Assembly (NCBI GenBank): GCA_902791885.1
Contig: CADAXO010000059.1
Span: 1 to 10,306 of the forward strand
Length of the DNA: 10,306 bases
Reading direction: 5' to 3'
From: Oscillospiraceae bacterium
GTDB lineage: Bacteria > Bacillota_A > Clostridia > Saccharofermentanales > Saccharofermentanaceae
Position numbers and translations under genes: made by a program. The number at the start of each line of letters is the position of its first letter. The first letter of the stretch is position 1. This document shows, in pieces, positions 1-6,035 of the stretch. Below the pieces are notes generated by a model. That model was not told where the DNA came from, ran no database searches, and saw only the letters and a program-made list of their open reading frames with translations.

Positions 1-366
1 ACAGGCTGGCAGAAGGACGGCGGCAAGTGGTACTTCCTCGATGAAGACGGTTCTATGGTAACCGGTTGGCTGCAGGATGGTGATTCCTGGTATTACCTCA
101 AGTCCAGCGGCGCAATGGCAACAGGTTGGCAGAAGGTTAACAACGCATGGTACTACTTCAAGAACAGCGGTGTTATGGTAACAGGTTGGCAGAAGATCAG
201 TGGCGTTTGGTACTACTTCAATGCATCCGGCACAATGAAGACAGGCTGGCTCAAGCTTGACGGCAGCTGGTACTATCTTGAGACAAGCGGTGCTATGGTA
301 ACAGGCGACAAGAAGATCAACGGTAAGGTATATCACTTCAATTCAAGCGGTGTTTGCACAAACCCT
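1..366 (+). repeat. Tandem 60-bp repeats encoding wall-binding motifs
   Basis: Bases 1-300 hold five in-frame units of exactly 60 bp, each opening with ACAGGCTGG, ACAGGTTGG or ACCGGTTGG and each containing TGGTA or TGGTATTAC near its middle. A sixth unit from 301 has lost the tryptophan codon after ACAGGC. Units starting at 121 and 181 are closest to each other. Copy number of such arrays commonly changes by slippage or recombination, and the array continues beyond the left edge of the window. Confidence 0.9.
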
Positions 367-369
367 TGA
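1..369 (+). CDS. Cell-wall-binding repeat protein, C-terminal part (5' end outside window)
   Basis: The reading frame is open from base 1 and ends with TGA at 367-369, so only the last 122 codons are present. It consists almost entirely of 20-residue repeats of the form TGW-x4-G-x-WYY-x3-SG-x-M, five regular copies followed by one degenerate copy that ends in VCTNP. This is the choline/glucan-binding (CW_1-type) repeat, in which aromatic residues of neighbouring repeats form binding pockets for choline on teichoic acids or for glucans. Such repeats normally hold a secreted enzyme or adhesin to the cell surface. The catalytic or adhesive domain and signal peptide would lie upstream, so the activity cannot be told. 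The ATG at 55 is an internal methionine of the repeat, not a start. A terminator follows at 406-434. Confidence 0.9.
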   Translation, partial: TGWQKDGGKWYFLDEDGSMVTGWLQDGDSWYYLKSSGAMATGWQKVNNAWYYFKNSGVMVTGWQKISGVWYYFNASGTMKTGWLKLDGSWYYLETSGAMVTGDKKINGKVYHFNSSGVCTNP

Positions 370-405
370 TCAGATCGATTGATAATTAGTTAATTGATCA
401 ATATG

Positions 406-434
406 GCGGCGTGGCGTGAGTCACGCCGCTTTTT
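406..434 (+). terminator. Intrinsic terminator after the wall-binding protein gene
   Basis: GCGGCGTG (406-413) and CACGCCGC (422-429) form a perfect 8-bp GC-rich stem with an 8-base loop, followed directly by TTTTT (430-434). It lies 37 bases after the stop codon. A shorter alternative stem, GGCGTG/CACGCC with a 3-base loop, uses the same right arm. Confidence 0.85.
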
Positions 435-477
435 GGTGTAAAATCTTATAACAGCATTTTCGAGCGGAGGCTTATTA

Positions 478-2424
478 ATGGATAACCGCATCCTGAGTAT
501 TCTGTCGCGCCAGTTCCCTTCAGAGACGGCAGCGGCAACGGAGATAATCAATCTTCAGGCAATTTTGTCACTTCCCAAGGGAACAGAGCATTTTCTTACA
601 GATATACACGGCGAGGACGAACAGTTCCTGCACGTTCTTAAGAACGGTTCCGGTACTGTAAAGCGTAAGGTCGATGCCGTCATCGGCGGCCGTAAATCCC
701 TGTCTTATAAGAAGCGTCTTACGACTTTGATCTACTACCCCAAGGAGAAGCTCGATCTTATCAAAAGTGAGACCGATCCGGATGCTATGGGCGAGTGGTA
801 TATGGAGACTTTACGTGACCTTGTAGACGTTGTTAAAAAGGTCTCCTGCAAGTACACAAGATCCAAGGTTCGTAAAGCCATCGCGGAAGAATACCGCTAT
901 GTTGTAGAGGAGCTTATAACCGAGAAGGAAGAGGTCTACGATAAGGAGCGTTACTATAACGAGATCCTTCATTCCATCGTGGATATCGGTATGGCGGATC
1001 AGGTAATTATCACGCTTTGTAACCTCATCCAAAGACTTGTCGTCGATCACCTTCATATCATCGGTGATATATATGACAGAGGTCCGGGCCCCCACATCAT
1101 TATGGATAAGCTTTGCGACTATCACAGTGTTGATATCGTCTGGGGTAACCACGATGTCGTATGGATGGGGGCAGCGTGCGGTAATCCTGCGTGCATAGCC
1201 AATGTTATACGAATGAGTGTGCGTTACGGCAATCTCGCAGTTATAGAGGACGGATACGGAATCAATCTTTTGCCGCTTGCAGCTTTCGCCATGAAGACTT
1301 ACGAGAGTTCCGACCTTTCCTGCTTCCACTTGAAGGAGAATAACAGAGGTGAGTTCTTTGACCTGGAGAAGATCGAGTCTCAGATGTATAAGGCGATCAC
1401 CATCATGCAGTTCAAGGCAGAAGGTCAGGTTATTAGGCGTAACCCGGACTTCGAGATGGACGATCAGCTGCTTCTCGATAAGATCGACTTCAACGAAGGA
1501 AGCGTTGTCTGCGGAGGACAGAAGTATCCTCTTGCAGACTGTGATTTTCCTACAATCAATCCTTCTGATCCGTATGCTTTCACGGCTGAAGAGGAGCAGG
1601 TTATGGCACAGCTTATTCAGGGCTTCATGAACAGTGAGAAGCTTAATAAGCACGTGCGCCTTCTTTACGAGAAGGGCTCCATGTATAAGGTATATAACGG
1701 CAACCTGCTTTACCACGGCTGCGTTCCTCTTAATGAGGACGGTACCTTCACGGTATCGCACGTGGACGGCGTTGAGACATCGGGAAGAGCCATGTATGAC
1801 CTTCTTGAAGCCCACGCCCGAAAAGCTTTCTACGCAGATCCCGGAACGTCCGAGAAGATAAAGGGAGGAGATATCCTCTGGTACCTTTGGTGCGGCCCCA
1901 AGTCGCCTTCCTACGGACGATCCAAGATGACCACTTTCGAGCGCCTCTTTATCGAAGATAAGGATACTCATTATGAGAAGAAGGATCCTTACTACACGTT
2001 TATCGAGAGCGATGAAACTATCGCATGCAATATCCTCGAAGAGTTCGGTCTCGATGTCACAAGTGCGCACATAGTAAACGGTCACGTTCCGGTTCAGGCC
2101 CGTAAGGGACAGACGCCTATCAAGGCAGGAGGTAAGGTCCTCATGATCGACGGCGGTTTCTCCAAGGCTTATCACGCGAAGACGGGAATCGCAGGTTATA
2201 CCTTAGCCATCGATTCGCACGGAATGTGGCTTGTTGAGCATGAGCAGTTCGAGAGTAAGGAAGCTGCGATAATTCAGGAGACGGATATTGTTTCCGATAC
2301 GCTTACAGTCGAGAATTTCGAGCGCCGTATGTATGTTGAAGACACGGATAACGGCAAGAAGCTTCAGGCTGAAGTCAACGAACTTAAGGAGCTTCTCGAA
2401 GCTTACCGCAACGGTCTCATATGA
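478..2424 (+). CDS. fbp: Fructose-1,6-bisphosphatase, class III
   Basis: Hydrolyses fructose 1,6-bisphosphate to fructose 6-phosphate and phosphate, the committed step of gluconeogenesis in the cytosol. The 648-residue length fits the Firmicutes class III family (about 640-670 residues), which is unrelated to class I/II enzymes and has a calcineurin-like metallophosphoesterase core. Metal-site motifs are visible in order: TDIH (41-44), GDIYDRG (196-202), GNHD (223-226) and NGH (534-536), followed by MIDGGF (556-561). A long insertion separates the GNHD and NGH halves, as expected for the class. The ATG has GGAGG 7 bases upstream (466-470). Only 31 bases separate the preceding terminator from this ribosome site; TATAAC (447-452) is a possible -10 but has no recognisable -35. 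The gene converges on the histidine kinase with a 4-base gap. Confidence 0.96.
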   Translation: MDNRILSILSRQFPSETAAATEIINLQAILSLPKGTEHFLTDIHGEDEQFLHVLKNGSGTVKRKVDAVIGGRKSLSYKKRLTTLIYYPKEKLDLIKSETDPDAMGEWYMETLRDLVDVVKKVSCKYTRSKVRKAIAEEYRYVVEELITEKEEVYDKERYYNEILHSIVDIGMADQVIITLCNLIQRLVVDHLHIIGDIYDRGPGPHIIMDKLCDYHSVDIVWGNHDVVWMGAACGNPACIANVIRMSVRYGNLAVIEDGYGINLLPLAAFAMKTYESSDLSCFHLKENNRGEFFDLEKIESQMYKAITIMQFKAEGQVIRRNPDFEMDDQLLLDKIDFNEGSVVCGGQKYPLADCDFPTINPSDPYAFTAEEEQVMAQLIQGFMNSEKLNKHVRLLYEKGSMYKVYNGNLLYHGCVPLNEDGTFTVSHVDGVETSGRAMYDLLEAHARKAFYADPGTSEKIKGGDILWYLWCGPKSPSYGRSKMTTFERLFIEDKDTHYEKKDPYYTFIESDETIACNILEEFGLDVTSAHIVNGHVPVQARKGQTPIKAGGKVLMIDGGFSKAYHAKTGIAGYTLAIDSHGMWLVEHEQFESKEAAIIQETDIVSDTLTVENFERRMYVEDTDNGKKLQAEVNELKELLEAYRNGLI

Positions 2425-2428
2425 TAAG

Positions 2429-3475
2429 TTACGCTGCCTGAATATGTATCACGAATGCTTTGTTGTATTCTTCGCCTAGGTGGCAGCGGGCAACTTCGGG
2501 CTTTTGTGAGAGCTTGATCGTCGCACCGTGAAGCTCGACGATCTTCTTTGCAATGGATAAGCCTAAGCCTGTGCCGCCTTTGGTCTGTCTTGACTCATCG
2601 CCCATTACGAAAGGCTGGAAGAGACCCTCTGCAAGCTTCTCCGGGATCATATCTCCGCTGTCTGCGATAAAGATGATCAGATCTTCGCCGTCTTGGCGGA
2701 GCGTGACGTTGATCCTGGTTCCTGCCGCATTATGGCGAACAGCATTTGTAAGAAGATTATTGATGACGCGCGTCATCTGAACCCTGTCGATATCTGCCTC
2801 GAGTGTCTCCTCGGGAATGTCGACATCAAGCTCGTCGCCCGCTTCCTCTATGTCGGTGTAAGCGGAAGCTGCGATCTCACGTAAGAACTCTGCAAGGTCG
2901 AGCTTTTCCGTGCTTACCGTGAAGCCTTCGCTGTTAAGCTTGGTGTAATCGAAAAGCATATTTATCATCTCATTCATGCGTTCAGTCTTAGTCTTTATCG
3001 CGTCGAGGTATTCCTGTTTCTCCGAGTCTTTAACGAGCCCGTCGGATAAAGCCTGCGCATAGCCTGAGACAGTGGTCATCGGAGTCTTAAGATCGTGCGC
3101 GATGTCTGAGATCATGAGGTAACGCTGACGGTCGTTCTCTCGCTGTGTCCTGATGAATTCATCCTCGGTCTTCTTGATCTCTCTCGCGACCGCGGAAGTG
3201 TAGAGCAATGAACCGACTGCTATCGGGATGGCAAGGAAGACTATGACAACTATGGTTATTATGATCGAACCCCTGATATCCTCGTGCGTATAAATGATAT
3301 CGTTGATCAGACTCATTATCTTAAGGTCACCGCTGAATATTCCGAGCTTCGCACAGATAGGAAGAAGAACCCGTTTTACAAACAGGAGCATAACCTCCTC
3401 GGCGAGTACTATGCCGAGCAGTGTCCAGATGAATCTGCCTATTACAAACTGCCTTAAGTGTTTGTCGTTAGTCAC
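2429..3475 (-). CDS. Two-component sensor histidine kinase
   Basis: Membrane kinase of 348 residues that autophosphorylates on histidine and passes phosphate to the adjacent regulator. Two predicted membrane segments (about 13-39 and 69-92) enclose a short outside loop of roughly 30 residues, too small for a usual sensor domain. No clear HAMP domain is seen; a charged linker of about 28 residues leads into the dimerisation helix. The phospho-acceptor is H127 in the HDLKTP box. The ATPase domain shows the N box (N240 and N244 within NNLLTNAVRHN), G1 (DSGD, 272-275), F box (LFQPF, 285-289) and G2 (GGTGLGLS, 300-307). The start is GTG at 3473-3475, overlapping the regulator's end by 8 bases, with GGAG (3483-3486 on this strand) 7 bases upstream, so the two are co-translated. 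The box style resembles VanS/PhoR-type kinases; the stimulus is unknown. Confidence 0.94.
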   Translation of the reverse strand: MTNDKHLRQFVIGRFIWTLLGIVLAEEVMLLFVKRVLLPICAKLGIFSGDLKIMSLINDIIYTHEDIRGSIIITIVVIVFLAIPIAVGSLLYTSAVAREIKKTEDEFIRTQRENDRQRYLMISDIAHDLKTPMTTVSGYAQALSDGLVKDSEKQEYLDAIKTKTERMNEMINMLFDYTKLNSEGFTVSTEKLDLAEFLREIAASAYTDIEEAGDELDVDIPEETLEADIDRVQMTRVINNLLTNAVRHNAAGTRINVTLRQDGEDLIIFIADSGDMIPEKLAEGLFQPFVMGDESRQTKGGTGLGLSIAKKIVELHGATIKLSQKPEVARCHLGEEYNKAFVIHIQAA

Positions 3476-4166
3476 GAGGGATCTCCAGTCTGTATCCTAA
3501 GCCTCTTAACGTCTTGATGTAACGTGAAGGATCCTCATCCAACTTGGTTCGAAGCTTACTTATAGCAACCATGATGTTGTTGTCTGCGATGATGAATTCA
3601 TCGCCCCATGCATACTCGTAGATCTGCTGCTTGGTGAAGACCTTTCCGGGGGACCTCATGAGCATCTCCATCATCTTGAACTCGACTGAAGTGAGCTCGA
3701 TTGGAGCACCGTTTATTGTGAGGCTGCATGAGCCGATATCTAAAGTAAGATCTCCGCAGTGTAAGACTTCTTCCGCTTCTTTTGCGGTGTTGCTTCCGAG
3801 GTCGTAGTAGCGCCTTAAAGCAGACTTAACACGTGCCGCTACTTCAAGCGGATTAAACGGCTTTGTGATGTAATCGTCGGCGCCGAGATTAAGGCCTAAG
3901 ATGCGTTCTGCATCGGCTGTCTTGGCGGAGATGATCATGATGGGGATGTTGGTTTCTTTTCGAAGTTGCTGCATGACGTGAAGTCCGTCGATTCCCGGCA
4001 TCATGATGTCAAGAAGAAGTATGTCAGGAGAGTTAGTGCGGACGGCTTCCAGAGTCTTAAGGCCGTCCCCGGTTTCTATTACCGTGAAGGACTCGTTCTC
4101 GAGGTAGAGCCTCAGAAGATTTCTTATCTCAGCTTCATCGTCCGCTATCAGTACTTTGTAACTCAT
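3468..4166 (-). CDS. PhoB/OmpR-family response regulator
   Basis: DNA-binding regulator of 232 residues, partner of the overlapping kinase. The receiver domain (1-118) has the acidic pocket D9-D10, the phosphorylated aspartate D53 in LLDIMMPG, the switch serine S80 and K102 in TKPF. A winged-helix domain (about 125-230) follows, ending in RYIKTLRGLGYRLE, the hallmark wing of this family. I chose the ATG at 4166 (MSYKVLIADD) because GGGAG lies 6 bases upstream and family members start close to this point; an in-frame ATG at 4196 would add ten residues, including FKQHNRETY, and sits in the hairpin region. Family members bind direct repeats spaced by about 11 bp, and such repeats occur at 5176-5215 upstream of the neighbouring membrane-protein gene. 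It resembles VanR-type regulators in general sequence, but no van genes are nearby. Confidence 0.95.
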   Translation of the reverse strand: MSYKVLIADDEAEIRNLLRLYLENESFTVIETGDGLKTLEAVRTNSPDILLLDIMMPGIDGLHVMQQLRKETNIPIMIISAKTADAERILGLNLGADDYITKPFNPLEVAARVKSALRRYYDLGSNTAKEAEEVLHCGDLTLDIGSCSLTINGAPIELTSVEFKMMEMLMRSPGKVFTKQQIYEYAWGDEFIIADNNIMVAISKLRTKLDEDPSRYIKTLRGLGYRLEIPRD

Positions 4167-4197
4167 GTATGTCTCCCTGTTGTGTTGCTTAAACAAG

Positions 4198-4226
4198 AGC
4201 AGCCGGCAGATGAACTGCCGACTGCT
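4198..4226 (-). terminator. Hairpin between the DUF975 gene and the response regulator gene
   Basis: The arms CGGCAG (4204-4209) and CTGCCG (4215-4220) enclose a 5-base loop, and after a C/A mismatch the stem continues with AGCAG/CTGCT (4198-4202 and 4222-4226). Read leftward, it is followed by CTTGTTTAA, a weak T-rich tract. It is suitably placed, 40 bases after the DUF975 stop, to end that transcript. It may also form the 5' end of the regulator mRNA, because a good -10 lies just upstream. Confidence 0.5.
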
Positions 4227-4228
4227 TA

Positions 4229-4255
4229 ACTATACCATATCCCTTATTGTGTTTA
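4229..4255 (-). promoter_or_regulatory. Putative extended -10 promoter for the two-component operon
   Basis: Read leftward, the sequence has TG-G-TATAGT, an extended -10 (-10 hexamer at 4229-4234, TG at 4236-4237), with TAAACA (4250-4255) 15 bases upstream as a weak -35. The predicted transcript start, near 4222, falls within the right arm of the 4198-4226 hairpin and about 56 bases before the regulator's ATG. This is motif reading only; no transcript data are available. Confidence 0.45.
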
Positions 4256-4265
4256 CCGTATCATC

Positions 4266-5129
4266 TCAGACTCCGTATCTGATTGCCTCATACAAAGCTG
4301 CATCAGCGGAAGCCTTGTAAGGATTTACATAGAAGATACCTACGATGCCGCATGTTATTGCGGAAAGGAACTCCCAGCCGATGAATGAAAGATCGAATAC
4401 AAATGCTCTCCACTTGTTGCCCTTCATGAGCTGCTTGCTCAGTGCGAATACTTCGTCAGAATTCATATCGGGATTCTCGGAAAGAATGTAAGGAATAAGT
4501 CTGTACTCATAGGCCTTGATGATTCCGGGAATTACGAAGAGCAGTGACCACAGGAATGTATAAAGTGTTCTTAAGAACATCGTCTTTACGCAGTTCTTGT
4601 AGTTGTTGTCGAAAGCAAAGAATACGTTCGTCATCTTTGCAGGCTCTTCGAGGTTCTTTCTGAAGAAGCGGCGGCATCCGAGCTCGATGGGGTTAAGCAG
4701 AAGTGCCGTGAATACGAGGCTTACAGCGAAAATAACGAGTGCTGCGATAAAAGCTACTACTGCAAATACGATAACGAATGCCGTAAAAGCTTCGCGGTCC
4801 ATTTCGAGTTCTTCAGGTGAAAGCTCAAAGTGTACACCCTCGTTCTCACTGTCGCCCTCCCAGTCAAATACGAAGGGGCTGCCGTTTGTGTCTTCATCGG
4901 GATCATTGATCTCTATCTCGTTATCGCCAAGTGATTCAGCCGGATCGGAAGTGATATCCTCTGTGATTATATCGTGTGTGCCTACCGAGAATCCCGGTGA
5001 TACCGCTCCCGTTCCGAAGCCTGCGGTTCCTCCTACGATCAGCAGTATGAGTGCAACCAATACTGCTTTCCAGAAGTTGGCCTTCATGGTTGTCTTGCCT
5101 TTTGTCTTAACTTCTCTTCTGTTCCACAT
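4266..5129 (-). CDS. DUF975-type integral membrane protein with acidic loop
   Basis: A 287-residue membrane protein of unknown function. Predicted membrane segments lie at about 19-41, 116-146, 186-205 and 243-266. The C-terminal half carries family features I recognise from DUF975: an FVIPGI-K-YEY stretch (198-209), LMKGNKWRAF (234-243), then Y-x-NPY-x-ASxAALYEA (267-281). Between the first two membrane segments is a 70-residue loop (45-114) with 23 Asp/Glu and a single Arg, an acidic stretch I do not expect in ordinary members. The start ATG has AGGAGG about 8 bases upstream. The gene is leftward and has its own promoter region with phased GTTAAGG boxes, so it may be a target of the downstream two-component system. 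Which side of the membrane the acidic loop faces is not settled by the sequence alone. Confidence 0.82.
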   Translation of the reverse strand: MWNRREVKTKGKTTMKANFWKAVLVALILLIVGGTAGFGTGAVSPGFSVGTHDIITEDITSDPAESLGDNEIEINDPDEDTNGSPFVFDWEGDSENEGVHFELSPEELEMDREAFTAFVIVFAVVAFIAALVIFAVSLVFTALLLNPIELGCRRFFRKNLEEPAKMTNVFFAFDNNYKNCVKTMFLRTLYTFLWSLLFVIPGIIKAYEYRLIPYILSENPDMNSDEVFALSKQLMKGNKWRAFVFDLSFIGWEFLSAITCGIVGIFYVNPYKASADAALYEAIRYGV

Positions 5130-5160
5130 AAATCTATCCTCCTGTTCATGTTATGGCTCC

Positions 5161-5189
5161 ATTGTAAAGTGCCAACCTTAACAGAAGAA
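5161..5189 (-). promoter_or_regulatory. Putative promoter of the DUF975 gene
   Basis: Read leftward, TACAAT (5161-5166) is a 5/6 match to the -10 consensus, with a 17-base spacer to TTCTTC (5184-5189), a poor -35. The predicted start, near 5155, gives a leader of about 25 bases containing AGGAGG. A good -10 with a poor -35 is typical of a promoter that needs an activator, which agrees with the boxes next to it. Confidence 0.45.
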
Positions 5190-5215
5190 TCGGCGAACCT
5201 TAACGTTACCTTAAC
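5176..5215 (-). promoter_or_regulatory. Three phased GTTAAGG boxes, likely response-regulator site
   Basis: GTTAAGG (CCTTAAC on the plus strand) occurs exactly three times, at 5176-5182, 5198-5204 and 5209-5215. The start-to-start distances are 22 and 11 bases, two and one helical turns. Direct 7-base repeats at 11-base spacing are the known binding pattern of PhoB/OmpR-family regulators. The adjacent pair lies just upstream of the weak -35 of the DUF975 promoter, where such regulators activate, and the third copy lies within the -35/-10 spacer. The binding protein is inferred, most simply the regulator encoded at 3468-4166. Confidence 0.6.
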
Positions 5216-5230
5216 TTGGGCTGCCTATTT

Positions 5231-5295
5231 ATAAAATCACCTGAATTTGGGCGAAAAATCACCTGTGACTCAGGTGATATATTCAGGTGATTTAT
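5231..5295. repeat. Nested inverted repeats built from ATCACCTG
   Basis: The 8-mer ATCACCTG occurs twice in direct orientation (5236-5243, 5258-5265) and twice inverted as CAGGTGAT (5271-5278, 5284-5291). The inner pair forms a hairpin with loop TGACT. The outer pair extends to 13-bp perfect arms, AAATCACCTGAAT (5234-5246) and its complement (5281-5293). The cluster is intergenic and partly overlaps a leftward terminator. Confidence 0.85.
5254..5278 (-). terminator. Probable terminator of the metallophosphoesterase gene
   Basis: Read leftward, ATCACCTG-AGTCA-CAGGTGAT is an 8-bp stem with a 5-base loop, and its last T begins a run of five T (5258 down to 5254). It lies about 150 bases after the stop at 5432. 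No T-run follows it in the rightward direction. The stem is only half GC, so strength is uncertain, and the outer arms of the nested repeat could compete with it. Confidence 0.5.
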
Positions 5296-5311
5296 ATGTT
5301 CGCGTGGCATG

Positions 5312-5408
5312 CAGGGACAGAAATCGGGACAAAAATCAACTCTGACCAGGTTTCTGTCCCTGAAGGGTATTTCTGGACAGAAATCGGGACAGAATAATTT
5401 TCTGTCCA
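5312..5408. repeat. GGACAGAAA repeat cluster with direct and inverted copies
   Basis: The 17-mer GGACAGAAATCGGGACA occurs at 5315-5331 and again at 5375-5391, exactly 60 bases apart. Each copy is followed by an inverted partner: CAGGGACAGAAA (5312-5323) pairs with 5351-5362 (12-bp perfect arms), and TGGACAGAAA (5374-5383) pairs with 5399-5408 (10-bp perfect arms). A tighter alternative stem pairs GGACAGAA (5387-5394) with 5400-5407 around TAATT. The cluster lies just past the metallophosphoesterase stop. It looks like a REP-like or degenerate miniature mobile element, but family membership cannot be judged from one window. Confidence 0.8.
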
Positions 5409-5431
5409 TCTTTGAGTCCAGCTTGTTGGAA

Positions 5432-5977
5432 TTATAATGAAAGCTTAGCTTTAATATCTGAAAGAACCTGATCTATGGTGATGGGCTTGTTATCGTGAGC
5501 GTCAAGTTCGACATGGTAGATTATTCCCTTATCCCAGTCGAAGAACTTATCCTTTGTGTGAACGTGGCCGCAGATGTTTATAACCTTCTCTTTAAGATCT
5601 TTATCGTCATCGTAGTTGGCGCTGAGTGTGGGGTAGTGGGTAAGAAGGAATTCATAACCTTTATATCTAAGAGGCGCGGCGTAACCTAAGATGTCTGTGT
5701 TGGGGCAGTCTTTATATAACTCAATGCGCGCATTGGAGTCGTGGTTGCCTAAGATTACATGCTTGATGCCTTTGAGTTCGTTCCAGCATTGAAGGCCGGT
5801 CTCGTTATCCTTAAGCATCAGATCGCCTAAGACGTACACTTCGTCATCGTCATTTATGATGCTGTTCCAATTCTCAATTATCGCTCTGTTCATGTCGTCC
5901 GCCGAATCGAATCCGCGGGCTCCGTAAATAAAATCCTTATCGTGACAGAAATGTAAGTCTGAAGTTAAGTAGATCAT
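5432..5977 (-). CDS. Small calcineurin-like metallophosphoesterase
   Basis: A 181-residue cytosolic hydrolase with the complete metal-binding set of the metallophosphoesterase fold: DLH (D7, H9), GD (51-52), GNHD (77-80), H114 in THYP, and GHVH (137-140). It is little more than the bare catalytic core, similar in size to the YfcE-like and phage-associated phosphoesterases. The substrate cannot be predicted; phosphodiesters or phosphoproteins are both possible. The ATG at 5977 gives the expected N-terminus MIYLTSDLHF, but no ribosome site precedes it, and a TATACT hexamer ends only 7 bases upstream, which suggests a leaderless or nearly leaderless message. It is divergent from the acetyltransferase gene, and a perfect dyad overlaps its start codon. 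Confidence 0.88.
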   Translation of the reverse strand: MIYLTSDLHFCHDKDFIYGARGFDSADDMNRAIIENWNSIINDDDEVYVLGDLMLKDNETGLQCWNELKGIKHVILGNHDSNARIELYKDCPNTDILGYAAPLRYKGYEFLLTHYPTLSANYDDDKDLKEKVINICGHVHTKDKFFDWDKGIIYHVELDAHDNKPITIDQVLSDIKAKLSL

Positions 5978-5983
5978 ACTTAA
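5965..5983. promoter_or_regulatory. Perfect dyad TTAAGTA-GATCA-TACTTAA at the divergent start
   Basis: Seven-base arms at 5965-5971 and 5977-5983 are perfect reverse complements around GATCA. The dyad covers the phosphoesterase start codon and lies immediately upstream of TATAAT at 5987-5992. A repressor bound here could block both divergent genes, but no regulator gene lies beside it, and an AT-rich 7-bp dyad can arise by chance. Confidence 0.4.
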
Positions 5984-5984
5984 T

Positions 5985-5992
5985 AGTATAAT
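5985..5992. promoter_or_regulatory. Overlapping divergent -10 elements
   Basis: On the plus strand TATAAT (5987-5992) is a perfect -10 for the acetyltransferase gene, 43 bases before its ATG. On the minus strand TATACT (5985-5990) is a 5/6 -10 for the phosphoesterase. The hexamers share four base pairs, so polymerase could use only one at a time. Neither has a good -35 (3/6 matches at best). Confidence 0.45.
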
Positions 5993-6035
5993 GCCCGTAT
6001 GAGAATAATGAAGAGATAACTGAAGAGGCCGGATA

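Noticed and set aside
379..407. TTGATA with a downstream TATGGC as an fbp promoter
   Set aside because: The -10 matches only 3/6 and the transcript would begin with the upstream gene's terminator; too weak to call.
811..2175. A 454-codon open frame on the minus strand inside fbp
   Set aside because: It is entirely antisense to a clearly conserved class III FBPase, lacks recognisable domains, and arises from the codon bias of the coding strand.
3468..4166. Vancomycin-resistance VanR/VanS assignment for the two-component pair
   Set aside because: The resemblance is only to the general PhoB/OmpR and PhoR-type families; no vanH, vanA or vanX-type genes are in the window.
4603..5181. A 192-codon plus-strand frame opposite the DUF975 gene
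   Set aside because: Serine/threonine-rich shadow of the membrane-protein gene, with no ribosome site.
5206..5409. A 67-codon minus-strand frame containing FCPDFCP twice
   Set aside because: It is created by the GGACAG direct repeat and the palindromes, has no ribosome site at its ATG, and runs over a likely terminator and the GTTAAGG boxes.
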